Positions 28,656 to 38,240 are shown, numbered from the stretch's first letter. The stretch: 64,000 bases of DNA from Massilia soli (GCF_016809835.1 NZ_JAFBIL020000003.1:434001-498000); one strand, 5' to 3'. The notes: generated by a model from the letters alone, not told the origin. Numbers and translations: made by a program.

Positions 28656-29426
28656 ATGGACCAGCTGACGCTGCAAGGCAAGAAGGGATTGGTCGTCGGC
28701 ATCGCCAACGACCAGAGCATCGCGTGGGGATGCGCGCGCGCTATGCGCGACGCAGGCGCGGAACTCGCCGTGACGTGGTTTAACGACAAGGCGCGCGCCC
28801 ACGTCGAGCCGCTGGCGCGGCAGCTCGGCGCCGCCATCGCGCTTCCGCTGGACGTCGAGCAAGCCGGCCAGCTCGAGCACCTGTTCGACACCCTCGCTGC
28901 GCGCTGGGGCCGCCTCGACTTCCTGCTGCACTCGATCGCGTTCGCGCCCAGGGGCGACCTGCATGGCCGCGTCGTCGACAGTTCGCGCGAGGGCTTCGCA
29001 CGGGCAATGGATATCTCGTGCCACTCGTTCGCACGCATGGCGCGGCGGGCCGAGCCGTTGATGCGGCAAGGCGGCAGCCTGGTGACGATGAGCTACGTCG
29101 GCGCCGAAGAAGTGATTCCCGGCTATGGATTGATGGGGCCGGTGAAGGCGGCACTCGAAGCGAGCGTGCGCTACCTCGCGGCCGAGCTGGGGCCGGGCGG
29201 CATCCGCGTCAACGCCGTGTCGCCGGGGCCTCTGGCCACCCGCGCCGCCTCGGGGATCGCCGACTTCGATACGCTGCTGGCGCAGGCGGCCCGGCGCGCA
29301 CCATTGCGGCGCCTGGTGGCGCTGGAGGAGGTCGGCGCATTGTGCGTGTTTCTCGCCAGCGATGGCGCCAGGGCGATGACCGGCAATACCATCTACGTCG
29401 ACGCCGGCTACCACATCCTTGGCTGA
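28656..29426 (+). CDS. fabI: enoyl-[acyl-carrier-protein] reductase, FabI-type
   Basis: FabI reduces the double bond of enoyl-ACP with NADH in fatty-acid elongation. The 256 residues match the family over the full length: GIANDQSIAWGCARAM (nucleotide site), LLHSIAFAPRGDLHG, the MSYVGAEEVIPGYGLMGPVKA segment split over about 146-166 with the Tyr-x2-Met-x3-Lys arrangement, LAAELGPGGIRVNAVSPGP, and a C-terminal MTGNTIYVDAGYHI. The ATG at 28656 gives MDQLTLQGKKGLVVG. The frame is open to 28563 but with no family sequence. It lies 28 bases ahead of the maoC/pta gene, so this may be a second fabI serving that operon rather than the housekeeping copy. Confidence 0.9.
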   Translation: MDQLTLQGKKGLVVGIANDQSIAWGCARAMRDAGAELAVTWFNDKARAHVEPLARQLGAAIALPLDVEQAGQLEHLFDTLAARWGRLDFLLHSIAFAPRGDLHGRVVDSSREGFARAMDISCHSFARMARRAEPLMRQGGSLVTMSYVGAEEVIPGYGLMGPVKAALEASVRYLAAELGPGGIRVNAVSPGPLATRAASGIADFDTLLAQAARRAPLRRLVALEEVGALCVFLASDGARAMTGNTIYVDAGYHILG

Positions 29427-29454
29427 CGCTGCCCACTGCGCATCCCACACCGCC

Positions 29455-30870
29455 ATGAGCCAGCCCAGCCACCAGGTGCGCCAGACCATCCGCAACCGCA
29501 CCTTCGACGAGATTGCCATCGGCGACAGCGCGAGCATTGAACGCACCCTGACGCACGTCGACATCCAGCTGTTCGCGGTGTTGTCGGGCGACCTCAACCC
29601 GCAGCATCTCGACGCCGAGTTCGCCGCATCGACGCGCTTTCATGGCGTCATTGCGCACGGCATGTGGGGCGCGGCGCTAATCTCGGCCGTGCTCGGCACC
29701 CGGCTCCCCGGACCCGGCACGGTGTACCTGGGACAGACCCTGAAGTTCCTGGCCCCGGTGCGGGTCGGCGACACGCTGCGGATCGGCGTCACCGTGCTGG
29801 CGCGCGATGCCGCCAGCAAGCGGCTGACCCTGGACTGCCGCTGCAGCAACCAGGAAGGCGTCAGCGTGATCGAGGGCGTGGCGACGGTGCTGGCGCCGAC
29901 CGAGCGGATCGAGCGGCCCAGCGCCACCTTGCCGGAAGTGCGTCTGGCCGCAGGCGGCGGGCTGCAGCGCCTGCTCGACCGGGCGCGCCCGCTGGGTCCG
30001 GTCAAGGTCGCCGTGGTCCATCCCTGCGACGCCGCCAGCCTGGCAGGTGCGCTCGAGGCGCGCGGGGCCGGCCTGGCCGAGCCGCTGCTGGTGGCGCCGC
30101 GCGCCAGGCTCGAGGACCTCGCCGCCAAGGCCGGCCTCGACCTGTCGGGGGTGCCGATCGAGGATGTGCCGCACAGCCATGCCGGCGCCGCCCGCGCAGC
30201 GGAGCTAGCCGCCGCAGGCAGGGTCGAGGCGCTGATGATGGGCAGCCTGGCAGCCGCCGAGCTGATCCGCGCGGTACTGAAGGCGAAGCCCGGATTGCGC
30301 ACCGCGCGCAGGCTGAGCCACTGCTACCTGATGCAGGCGCCGGCCTATCCGCGTCCGTTCATCCTGACCGATGCCGCGATCAACATTGCCCCCGTGCTCG
30401 AGGACAAGGCCGATATCGTGCGCAACGCGCTCGACCTGGCCCATGCCGTCGGCGTGGCCGAGCCGCGCGTGGCGATCCTCGCCGCGGCCGAAACCGTGAA
30501 TGCCGCCATGCCGGCCACGCTGGACGCGGCCGCGCTCTGCAAAATGGCCGAGCGCGGGCAGATTGGCGGTGCGCTGCTCGACGGCCCGCTGGCCTTCGAC
30601 AGCGCCGTTTCAATCGCCGCGGCGCGCCTTGCCGGCCTGGCGTCGCCGGTGGCAGGGCACGCCGACGTCCTGGTGGTGCCCGATATGGAAAGCGGCAACA
30701 TGCTGGCCCGGCAACTCGAATCCCTTGGCGACGCCAGCAGTGCCGGCATCGTGCTGGGGGCCAGGGTGCCGATCGTGCTTGCCGGCGCAGCCGAGACGCG
30801 CTCCACGCGCCTCGGGTCCTGTGCGCTCGCCCTGATGATGGCCCACCACTGCCGCGCCTGGCCGCCATGA
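29455..30870 (+). CDS. bifunctional MaoC enoyl-CoA hydratase / phosphate acetyltransferase-like protein
   Basis: The 471 residues fuse two domains. Residues about 15-150 are a MaoC hydratase (SGDLNPQHLDAEFAA with the Asp/His pair, FHGVIAHGMWGAALISAVLG). Residues about 160-470 are a phosphate acetyl/butyryltransferase domain (KVAVVHPCDAASLAGALEA, MMGSLAAAELIRAVL, TDAAINIAPVLEDK, GALLDGPLAFDSAVS). Such fusions hydrate enoyl-CoA and convert acyl-CoA to acyl phosphate. The acetate kinase gene that often accompanies it is absent, and the next gene is a P-type ATPase starting in an ATGA overlap. The ATG at 29455 is used. Coupling to fabI suggests acyl flux or redox balance, perhaps under low oxygen, which is inference. 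Confidence 0.9.
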   Translation: MSQPSHQVRQTIRNRTFDEIAIGDSASIERTLTHVDIQLFAVLSGDLNPQHLDAEFAASTRFHGVIAHGMWGAALISAVLGTRLPGPGTVYLGQTLKFLAPVRVGDTLRIGVTVLARDAASKRLTLDCRCSNQEGVSVIEGVATVLAPTERIERPSATLPEVRLAAGGGLQRLLDRARPLGPVKVAVVHPCDAASLAGALEARGAGLAEPLLVAPRARLEDLAAKAGLDLSGVPIEDVPHSHAGAARAAELAAAGRVEALMMGSLAAAELIRAVLKAKPGLRTARRLSHCYLMQAPAYPRPFILTDAAINIAPVLEDKADIVRNALDLAHAVGVAEPRVAILAAAETVNAAMPATLDAAALCKMAERGQIGGALLDGPLAFDSAVSIAAARLAGLASPVAGHADVLVVPDMESGNMLARQLESLGDASSAGIVLGARVPIVLAGAAETRSTRLGSCALALMMAHHCRAWPP

Positions 30871-33611
30871 GCATGCCGGCGACGCACCCGGCGCATCGCC
30901 AGGCCTGGCATGCGATGACAGCCGACCAGGCCCTTGCCGCCCTGCAGGCAGACAAGGCTGGCCTGAGCGCGGACGACGCGGCGCGCCGGGCAGTGCAGTT
31001 CGGGGCGAATCGCATGCCGGAAGCGGAGCGGCCGAACGTTCTGATGGTATTCCTGCGGCAATTCAACAATGCCCTGATCTACGTCCTGATCGGCTGTATC
31101 GTCATCACCGCGATGCTGCAGCACTGGCTCGACAGCGCCGTCATCGCTGCCGTGGTGAGCGTCAACGCGATCGTCGGGTTGGTCCAGGAAGGACGCACCG
31201 AGAAGGCGATGGATGCGATCCGCCAGATGCTGGCGCCGACGGCAACCGTGCTGCGCGCGGGCAGCCGCATGATGGTGTCCGGGGAAGCGCTGGTGCCTGG
31301 CGACATTGTGCTGGTCGAAGCGGGCGACAAGGTGCCGGCCGACCTGCGCGTGCTGTCGGCGCATTCGGTGTCGGTGCAGGAGGCGATCCTGACGGGCGAA
31401 TCGGCCACCGTCGACAAGCAGCACGCCCCGGTGGCGGCCGATGCCGGGCTGGGCGACCAGTCCTGCATGCTGTTTTCCGGGACTATCGTCGCAACCGGGC
31501 AAGGCCATGGGCTGGTGGTGGCCACCGGCGCCGACACCCAGATCGGGCGCATCAGCGGGCTGCTCACGCAGGTCGACACGGTCAGCACGCCACTGGTCGA
31601 ACAGATGGGCGTATTGTCGCGCTGGCTGACCGCCCTCATTTTAGTGATCGCCGCCTTGCTGCTGCTATATGGTTACTTCGTTGCGCGTCATCCGTTCGAC
31701 AGCATGTTCATGGCGGTGGTCGGCCTGTCGGTCGCGGCCATTCCCGAGGGCTTGCCGGCGGTGCTGACGATCACGCTGGCGATCGGCGTGCAGGCGATGG
31801 CGCGACGCAACGCCATCGTGCGGCGCCTGCCCGCGATCGAGACCATCGGCTCGGTATCGGTCATCTGTACCGACAAGACCGGGACGCTGACGCGCAACGA
31901 GATGGTGGTCGCGTCGGTCCTTACCGGAGAGCACACCTTTGCACTGGACGGCGACGGCTATGCGCCGGCCGGCGTGGTGCGTCTCGACGAGGCCGATGCG
32001 AATGTCGCCGAGCACACCGTGCTTGGCCAGCTGGCGCAGGCGGCGGCATTGTGCAATGACGCCGAGCTGACGTGCCGCGATGGCAACTGGGTGGTGGAGG
32101 GCGATCCGATGGAAGGGGCGCTGCTGGCCCTGGCCGGCAAGATCGGGGTCGAGGCCGCCGAGGCGCGGCGGCTCTGGCACCGCACCGATGCGATCGCCTT
32201 CGATTCGCGCCACCGCTTCATGGCAACCCTGCATCACGATCACGCCCATCATGCGCTGGTCTATGTGAAGGGTGCTCCCGAACGCCTGCTCGGCATGTGC
32301 CGCGACCAGCGCGGGCCATCCGGCGGCACGCAAGCGCTCGACCGGACGGCATGGGAGCAGCGCGCCGAAGCCATTGCGGACAGCGGCCAGCGCGTGCTGG
32401 CCTTCGCAGTGCTGGGCGTGCCTGGCGACAAGACGGTGCTGGAACAGAGCGATCTTGAAGGCAGCCTGACATTGCTCGGCATGGCCGGGATGATCGATCC
32501 GCCTCGGCCGGAGGCCATTGCCGCGGTCCAGCAGTGCCGCGGCGCCGGTATCGGCGTCAAGATGATTACCGGAGACCACGCGCGCACGGCCGCCGCGATC
32601 GCCAGGCAGGTCGGGCTGGAACATCATGGCCTGGTGCTGACGGGCGCCGACCTCGATCGCATGGACGAGCAGGCCCTGGGCGCCGCCGTGATGGCCTGCG
32701 ATGTGTTCGCGCGCACCAGCCCCGAGCACAAGTTGCGGCTGGTCATGGCGCTGCAGGCGCATGGCATGACGGTGGCGATGACGGGCGACGGCGTCAACGA
32801 TGCGCCGGCCCTCAAGCGTGCCGATGTCGGCATCGCGATGGGCCGCAAGGGCAGCGCCGCGGCCAGGGAAGCGGCCAAGGTGGTGCTCGCCGACGACAAC
32901 TTCGCATCGATCGTGGCGGCGGTGCGCGAAGGACGCACCGTCTACGACAACATCAAGAAAGTGATCAGCTGGACCTTGCCGACCAATGCCGGCGAGGCCG
33001 CGACGATCGTGGTGGCGCTGCTGTTCGGCATGACCATGCCGGTAACGCCAATTCAGATCCTGTGGGTCAACCTGGTCACTGCGGCAACGCTGGGCTTTGC
33101 GCTGGCCTTCGAGCCGACCGAGGAGAACACCATGCGCAGGGCGCCGCGGCGGCGTACCGAGGCGCTGATCGGCGCCACGCTGGCGTGGCATATCGTGCTG
33201 GTCGCGCTGCTGTTCCTGGCCGGGGTGTTCGGGATCTTCAGTTACGCACTGGCGCGCGGCTATCCGGTTGAGCTGGCCCGTACGATGGCGCTCAACACCC
33301 TGGTGGCGATGGAGATATTTCATCTGTTCTTTATCAGGAATATCTACGGCACGTCGCTGACCTGGAAGGCGGTGCGCGGCACCCGGGTGGTGTGGGTCAC
33401 GGTCATTGTGGTGTTCCTGGCGCAACTGGCTATCACCTACCTTCCGCCGCTCCAGAACCTGTTCGGCACGCGCGCTGTGGCTCTGCTCGACGGCCTGCTG
33501 ATTTTCGCCACCGGCGTGGCACTGTTCGTCATCGTGGAGATCGAAAAGCAGATCCGCCTGCGCCTGTCGCCGGCTGCCGGAGAAGTCAGGCAGGCAGGCG
33601 CGGCGGCATAA
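30867..33611 (+). CDS. P2-type cation-transporting P-type ATPase
   Basis: This inner-membrane pump of 914 residues has the usual order: an N-terminal cation-ATPase domain (TADQALAALQADKAGLS), actuator TGES (ILTGESATV), PEGLP in helix 4 (AAIPEGLPAVLTITLA), phosphorylation site CTDKTGTLT, nucleotide domain VKGAPERLLGMC, hinge GDGVNDAPALKRADVG and six C-terminal helices. In helix 6 the calcium-pump motif NLVTDG is NLVTAATLG, so a typical Ca site is missing and the ion is uncertain. The ATG overlaps the stop of the maoC/pta gene (ATGA). The open frame before it, to 29664, is only a shadow of that gene. Confidence 0.92.
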   Translation: MSMPATHPAHRQAWHAMTADQALAALQADKAGLSADDAARRAVQFGANRMPEAERPNVLMVFLRQFNNALIYVLIGCIVITAMLQHWLDSAVIAAVVSVNAIVGLVQEGRTEKAMDAIRQMLAPTATVLRAGSRMMVSGEALVPGDIVLVEAGDKVPADLRVLSAHSVSVQEAILTGESATVDKQHAPVAADAGLGDQSCMLFSGTIVATGQGHGLVVATGADTQIGRISGLLTQVDTVSTPLVEQMGVLSRWLTALILVIAALLLLYGYFVARHPFDSMFMAVVGLSVAAIPEGLPAVLTITLAIGVQAMARRNAIVRRLPAIETIGSVSVICTDKTGTLTRNEMVVASVLTGEHTFALDGDGYAPAGVVRLDEADANVAEHTVLGQLAQAAALCNDAELTCRDGNWVVEGDPMEGALLALAGKIGVEAAEARRLWHRTDAIAFDSRHRFMATLHHDHAHHALVYVKGAPERLLGMCRDQRGPSGGTQALDRTAWEQRAEAIADSGQRVLAFAVLGVPGDKTVLEQSDLEGSLTLLGMAGMIDPPRPEAIAAVQQCRGAGIGVKMITGDHARTAAAIARQVGLEHHGLVLTGADLDRMDEQALGAAVMACDVFARTSPEHKLRLVMALQAHGMTVAMTGDGVNDAPALKRADVGIAMGRKGSAAAREAAKVVLADDNFASIVAAVREGRTVYDNIKKVISWTLPTNAGEAATIVVALLFGMTMPVTPIQILWVNLVTAATLGFALAFEPTEENTMRRAPRRRTEALIGATLAWHIVLVALLFLAGVFGIFSYALARGYPVELARTMALNTLVAMEIFHLFFIRNIYGTSLTWKAVRGTRVVWVTVIVVFLAQLAITYLPPLQNLFGTRAVALLDGLLIFATGVALFVIVEIEKQIRLRLSPAAGEVRQAGAAA

Positions 33612-33766
33612 GCGCCGCGCGCTGGCGGGCCGCGGCGACGACATCAGGGCCGACCGATGGTTCCGGGCTCGCCATTGATGGCGGATCAGGCATCGGCCTG
33701 TTGTCCGCGCATAGTCGAAGCATGCTCCCCGCCGGCGGGGGAGGAGTTCGATCCGTGGGGGGCGCC

Positions 33767-35344
33767 ATGCTGTCGACGAAGGCTATTAGCAGTTGTCTGG
33801 CTGCGCTGGTCCTGGCGCTGGTCCTGGCGCTGGTGGCCAGCGTCGCGCGCGCCGATTCGTCGGCCGTGGCCGCCTTCGGCCAGCTTGACATCGCGCTGTT
33901 CGACCTCGACCCGGGTGACGGCATCGATCCCGCGCTGGAGCTCAGCCAGCTGGAACGGTCCGGGGCGGCGTACCAGTATCTTTATCCCGACGCCGGCTGG
34001 CCGCCGCTGCGCGAGGAGCGTGTCAGCGGCATCGGGATGGCCGCGCTGGCCGATGCAAACGGCGCCGCCACGGCGGTGCTGGAGGACCAGTCGATGGAAG
34101 GTGAAGCGGTTTCGACGGGCAGCGGAGCGTACACCGCGCTGCTGACCGACAGCTTCCGCTTCACACTCACGCCGTACACCCGCGTCGTGTTCAGCGCAGT
34201 GACGGAATCGGCAGTCAGCGCCGAGGCCGTCCAGTCGGCGCTCGCAGTGGTGACCCTGACCGGACAAGCGATCAGCCTGGGCGAGTCGATCACCTTCGAG
34301 TCGACCAGTGTGCGCTTCGATACCGGCAGCAGTATCGTTCCGCTCGCCATCGAAACGTCGTCATCGGCGCTTCCGCTTTCCGGCGATGTCGCGCTGCGGG
34401 GATACGCCTATGCGGCAAGCGTGTCACCCGTGCCCGAGCCCGGCCCGCTCGCGCTGTTCCTGGCCGCAGGCGTGCCGCTGCTGGTGGCCGCGCGGCGGCG
34501 GCGCCGTGCCGAGCCACATCCGCGCCGCGCCAGATCGCCCGGCTCGTGCCGTGCCCGGTCGCATCTGGCCCGGGCTGCGGGCACGTGTGCGCTGGTCATT
34601 GGCGCCGCCGCCTGGCCCGGCTTCGCCAGCGCGTCCTCGGGGTCGGCATCCATCTTTGATTTTACGTATGAGCTGATCGATCTCGCGCCAGACGACGGCA
34701 TCACGCCCTCGCTGATCTTCACGGTGCAGTCGGCGGGCGGCACGGTCCATGCCAACCGCGACACGTTTCTTGGAAACCCGTGGGATGAAAGCCGCGCGCT
34801 GGCCGGGTACGGCGCGGAATCGATCATCCAGGCGCCCGGACGCGCCTTCGTCGAGATGGACGCTGACGGCGCTGCCGCCGGCGCGCTGGCATGGCGCGGC
34901 GCATTCGCTGCCTCGGGCCGGTCCGTCCATGACTTCACACTGACGCCAATGACCCATGTGGTGTTCTCCGCCATCGCCGACCTGCTGGTATCGCATGCAC
35001 CGAACAATCGTCCCGAGGCCAGCCAGGCGAGCGCCGGCTTGAGCGGCGAGATGTCCGCCGCGCCCGGTCAGCGCACCCAGTTCAGCAGTTTCGTGTCGCT
35101 CGATTCGCCGGGGCACAGCCGCCGGCCGCTGGCGGTACATGCCATAACCGGCAACCTTGCCGGCGCTGGTACGCTGATGCTTGACGCCAACGCTTTCGCC
35201 GTCGGCGTCTCGCCGATTCCCGAGCCGCCGCTGCGCGACATGCTATTGGCCGGCGTGCTGTTCGGTTGCGCGCTGGCAATCGCAAGGCGCTCTGACGGTG
35301 TTAACCGTGGCCGGCATGCAGAGCGAGCCGCTCGCGCCGCTTGA
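33767..35344 (+). CDS. fused tandem PEP-CTERM protein (two repeats, two sorting signals)
   Basis: The 525-residue frame holds two homologous halves. Half 1 has a signal peptide (CLAALVLALVLALVASVARA), a beta-rich domain starting FGQLDIALFDLDPGDGI, and a PEP-CTERM sorting signal near residue 220 (SPVPEPGPLALFLAAG, then an RRRRR cluster). Half 2 starts with a second hydrophobic segment like a signal peptide (about 265-285), repeats the domain (FDFTYELIDLAPDDGI) and ends with SPIPEPPLRDMLLAG and AIARRS near residue 482. No in-frame ATG, GTG or TTG lies between the halves, so a separate second gene is not supported. PEP-CTERM tails are processed by exosortase. Its 3' end overlaps the convergent ATPase gene by 44 bases. 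Confidence 0.75.
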   Translation: MLSTKAISSCLAALVLALVLALVASVARADSSAVAAFGQLDIALFDLDPGDGIDPALELSQLERSGAAYQYLYPDAGWPPLREERVSGIGMAALADANGAATAVLEDQSMEGEAVSTGSGAYTALLTDSFRFTLTPYTRVVFSAVTESAVSAEAVQSALAVVTLTGQAISLGESITFESTSVRFDTGSSIVPLAIETSSSALPLSGDVALRGYAYAASVSPVPEPGPLALFLAAGVPLLVAARRRRRAEPHPRRARSPGSCRARSHLARAAGTCALVIGAAAWPGFASASSGSASIFDFTYELIDLAPDDGITPSLIFTVQSAGGTVHANRDTFLGNPWDESRALAGYGAESIIQAPGRAFVEMDADGAAAGALAWRGAFAASGRSVHDFTLTPMTHVVFSAIADLLVSHAPNNRPEASQASAGLSGEMSAAPGQRTQFSSFVSLDSPGHSRRPLAVHAITGNLAGAGTLMLDANAFAVGVSPIPEPPLRDMLLAGVLFGCALAIARRSDGVNRGRHAERAARAA

Positions 35345-37829
35345 GCGCTGGTTTCAACAGTTCGAACCAGACCACGCTCAGGGCGCCGACAGCCAGGGAC
35401 GCGCCCAACTCGGCGGCGCTCAGAGGATGGAACCTGAATAGGTCCGCCAGCAGCGGCTGGTAGACGACCAGGACCAGCATGGCCAGTGCGATCCCGGCCA
35501 CGATCCAGACGACCCGGTTGGGTGTGCGCAGGCCGTCAAGCAGGCTGCGCGTGTGCGAGCGATTGGCAAATATCTGTGCGATGTTGGCCGCCACCAGGCT
35601 GCTGAATGCAAACGCGCGGGCGCGCTCCTCGTCGAGGTAGGTGAGCGCCAGGCCGTAGGCGGCCAGTACGGTGACCAGGCTGCCGAGCCCGATCAACAAG
35701 GCGGACACCACGGTGCGGCCGCCGAACAGCGGCGCTTGCGGGTCGCGCGGCGGCGCCTGCATCAGCCCCGGGTCGGCAGGCTCATTTTCGAACGCCAGTG
35801 CGCAGGTCGGATCAATCATCAGCTCGAGAAACACGATGTGCATCGGATAGAGCAGGATCGGCCAGCCGAGCAGGACCGGCACCAATGCCATGCCGGCAAC
35901 GGCCACGTGCACGCCGAGGATATAGCTCATCGACTTTTGCATGTTCTGGTAGATCTGGCGGCCTGAGCGAATTGCGCCAACGATGGAACTGAAGCGGTCG
36001 TCCAGCAGGACCAGCGAGGCAGCCTCGCGCGCCACATCGGTGCCGCGCTTGCCCATGGCAACGCCGACATGGGCAGCGCGCAGCGCGGGAGCGTCGTTGA
36101 CACCGTCGCCGGTCATGCCGACGATTGCGCCGTTTGCCTTGAAGGCCTGCACCAGCCGCAGCTTTTCGTCGGGCGCGATGCGTGCGCACACCCGCACGTC
36201 GCGGACCCGCTCGGCGAGGGCGGCATCGTCAAGGCCATCGAGCTCGGCGCCGGTGAGTATGCTGCCGGGATCGATGCCGGCCTGAGAGGCGATCGCGGCA
36301 GCGGTAATCGGATAGTCGCCGGTGATCATCACGACGCGGATGCCGGCGCTGCGGCAGGCGGCGACCGCTTCCGGGATGTCGTCGCGCAGCGGATCGGCCA
36401 GTCCTAGCAGTCCGGTGAATGTAAAGGCAAACTGGTCCTGGCTGTCCGGCAGGCCCGCCGCGGCGTGGCGCGCCTGCGCCACCCCCAGTACCCGCAGCCC
36501 CTTGCGCGCCATCGCGTCGACGGCGGCGCTGATCGAGGCGGCCTGCTCGCTGCCGATCCGGCACAATGCGAGGATCGCCTCCGGCGCACCTTTGGCCGCC
36601 ACGGTGTAGCCCGGCTGTCCATCCACCTGCCACGCTTGCGTCATCGCGCGCAGCGCCGGCGACAGCGGATATTCGCGCGCCATGCGCCAGCCATTTCGCG
36701 CTGGTGCGGCCAGCGCCACAATTGCTTGTTCCATCGGGTCGAACGGCGCTTGCGCGCTGGCAAGGACGGCATGCTCGGCCAGCGCGCGCCACGGCGGCGC
36801 CAGCGCCGAACCGTCCAGCTCGCGCGTTTTCCCGCAAGCGAACATGGCCTGCACCCGCATGTGGTTCTCGGTCAGCGTGCCAGTCTTGTCGACGCACAAT
36901 ACCGACGTCGCCCCCAGCGTTTCAATCGATGCCAGCCGCCGCGTCAGGACCTTGGCGCGTGCCAGCCGCCACGCTCCCAGGGCGGGAAACACCATCAGCA
37001 CGACCGGGAATTCTTCCGGCAGCATGGACATGGCCAGCGCGATGCCGGCCAATAGGGACTCAAGCCAGTCGCCGCTGCGCAGGCCCAACAGCACGACCAG
37101 CAATACGCTTGCGACGGTGCCAGCAAGCGCAAATATGCGCACCAGGCGCGCGTTTTGCTTCTGCAAGGGCGAGCGTTCGGGCTTGATCCTTGCCAGAGCG
37201 CTGCCTATCCGGCCGATTTCGGTCTGCGGGCCGGTGGCCGTGACCAGCACCAGCCCATGGCCATGCACCAGCAAGGTGCCTGAATACAGCGCGGCAGTAT
37301 CATCGCCGCCGGGACGCGGCATTGCTTTCGGCCGCGTGCCGGGTAACTTGCGCACCGGCAGCGATTCTCCGGTCAGCAGCGACTCGTCGGCCTCGACCTC
37401 GGTACCTTCGAGCAGGATGCCGTCGGCGGCGACCCGGTCGCCCTCCGACACGACCAGGATGTCGCCCGGCACCACGGTGCGGCTGTCCACGTGCAGCGGT
37501 GCGCCATCGCGCATCACCAGGGCGCGCGGGCTGCCCAGTTCGCGCAGGGCGTCGAGGGCGCGTTCTGTCTTGCCTTCCTGGTAGAGGGTCATGCCGATGG
37601 TGACGAAAACCATCGCGAACAAGAAGATGCCTTCGAGCAGGTCGCCCAGTAAAAGGTAGAGGCCGCCGGCGGTCACCAGCAGCAGGAACATCGGCTCACG
37701 GGCGGCGTCAGCGGCTATATTTCTCCATGTGCGCCTGCCGTCACCGGGGAGTGCGTTCGGGCCGTGGCGAGCCAGCCGGGCTGCCGCTTCGGCTGTGCTG
37801 AGGCCGGAATGATCGATCGGGACGGTCAC
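35301..37829 (-). CDS. P-type ATPase, PEEFP subgroup
   Basis: This is an inner-membrane cation pump of 842 residues, starting with GTG at 37829 after GAGGAGC. It shows the N-terminal cation-ATPase domain (STAEAAARLARHGPNALPG), actuator LLTGESLPV, helix 4 motif LPEEFPVVLMVF in place of PEGLP, CVDKTGTLTENH, AAKGAPEAILALC, MTGDGVNDAPALRAAHVG, and C-terminal helices with VFLELMIDPTCALAFE. The extra acid in helix 4 and the helix 6 Asp differ from the pump encoded upstream, so the ion may differ too. It is transcribed toward the PEP-CTERM gene and overlaps its 3' end. It is not an operon partner of the first pump. Confidence 0.92.
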   Translation of the reverse strand: MTVPIDHSGLSTAEAAARLARHGPNALPGDGRRTWRNIAADAAREPMFLLLVTAGGLYLLLGDLLEGIFLFAMVFVTIGMTLYQEGKTERALDALRELGSPRALVMRDGAPLHVDSRTVVPGDILVVSEGDRVAADGILLEGTEVEADESLLTGESLPVRKLPGTRPKAMPRPGGDDTAALYSGTLLVHGHGLVLVTATGPQTEIGRIGSALARIKPERSPLQKQNARLVRIFALAGTVASVLLVVLLGLRSGDWLESLLAGIALAMSMLPEEFPVVLMVFPALGAWRLARAKVLTRRLASIETLGATSVLCVDKTGTLTENHMRVQAMFACGKTRELDGSALAPPWRALAEHAVLASAQAPFDPMEQAIVALAAPARNGWRMAREYPLSPALRAMTQAWQVDGQPGYTVAAKGAPEAILALCRIGSEQAASISAAVDAMARKGLRVLGVAQARHAAAGLPDSQDQFAFTFTGLLGLADPLRDDIPEAVAACRSAGIRVVMITGDYPITAAAIASQAGIDPGSILTGAELDGLDDAALAERVRDVRVCARIAPDEKLRLVQAFKANGAIVGMTGDGVNDAPALRAAHVGVAMGKRGTDVAREAASLVLLDDRFSSIVGAIRSGRQIYQNMQKSMSYILGVHVAVAGMALVPVLLGWPILLYPMHIVFLELMIDPTCALAFENEPADPGLMQAPPRDPQAPLFGGRTVVSALLIGLGSLVTVLAAYGLALTYLDEERARAFAFSSLVAANIAQIFANRSHTRSLLDGLRTPNRVVWIVAGIALAMLVLVVYQPLLADLFRFHPLSAAELGASLAVGALSVVWFELLKPALKRRERLALHAGHG

Positions 37830-38203
37830 GGCTAGCTCCTCGCTTGGGAACGCGAAGGTCCAATCTTAACAGGGAGTGCCGCGCCCGCTGATGCTGCGGC
37901 TCCAGCTGGATGGAGGCGAAGCGCAGGTCCGGGATTTCCAGCGCCGTTGATCGATGACCGGCTCCCGCCTGTTGCCGGCGGCGTGCTGGTCCATCACATG
38001 GATACCGTCGCTCACATGCCAACGAAAGAAGGTGGCGTGATTTAAAGTTGTACAAGATCGGATCGTGTCAGCGATTCCCATCGCGCTTCAAATCGCCATG
38101 CGGCATGGCCGATGACAGGGAGCAGGCCGCGCCCCAACCAATCGGTTGCGTTTTCATGGGTGCTGCGCGCTGGTGGAATATTGTCTGCGACAAACGCAGA
38201 CGT
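37830..38203. other. region without a supported gene
   Basis: Between the P-type ATPase start and the terminator of the tRNA-Leu transcript no frame is convincing. Short minus-strand frames (for example 37866-38081) have no ribosome-binding site or recognisable sequence. The part next to 37830 holds the ATPase ribosome-binding site and probably its promoter. Confidence 0.5.
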
Positions 38204-38240
38204 AAAAAAACCCGCCGTCATAGCAATGAGGGCGGGTTTT
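38204..38240 (-). terminator. intrinsic terminator of the tRNA-Leu transcript
   Basis: Read on the minus strand, AAAACCCGCC pairs with GGCGGGTTTT across a 14-base loop and the right arm continues into a run of seven T. It lies 33 bases after the 3' end of the tRNA. Confidence 0.85.

Noticed and set aside
29664-30866. Upstream extension of the first P-type ATPase frame
   Set aside because: It is the maoC/pta gene read in another frame (Arg-rich). The real start is in the ATGA overlap at 30867.
37741-38081. Small minus-strand frames upstream of the second P-type ATPase
   Set aside because: They have no ribosome-binding site, no hydrophobic or domain pattern, and two overlapping frames look equally random.
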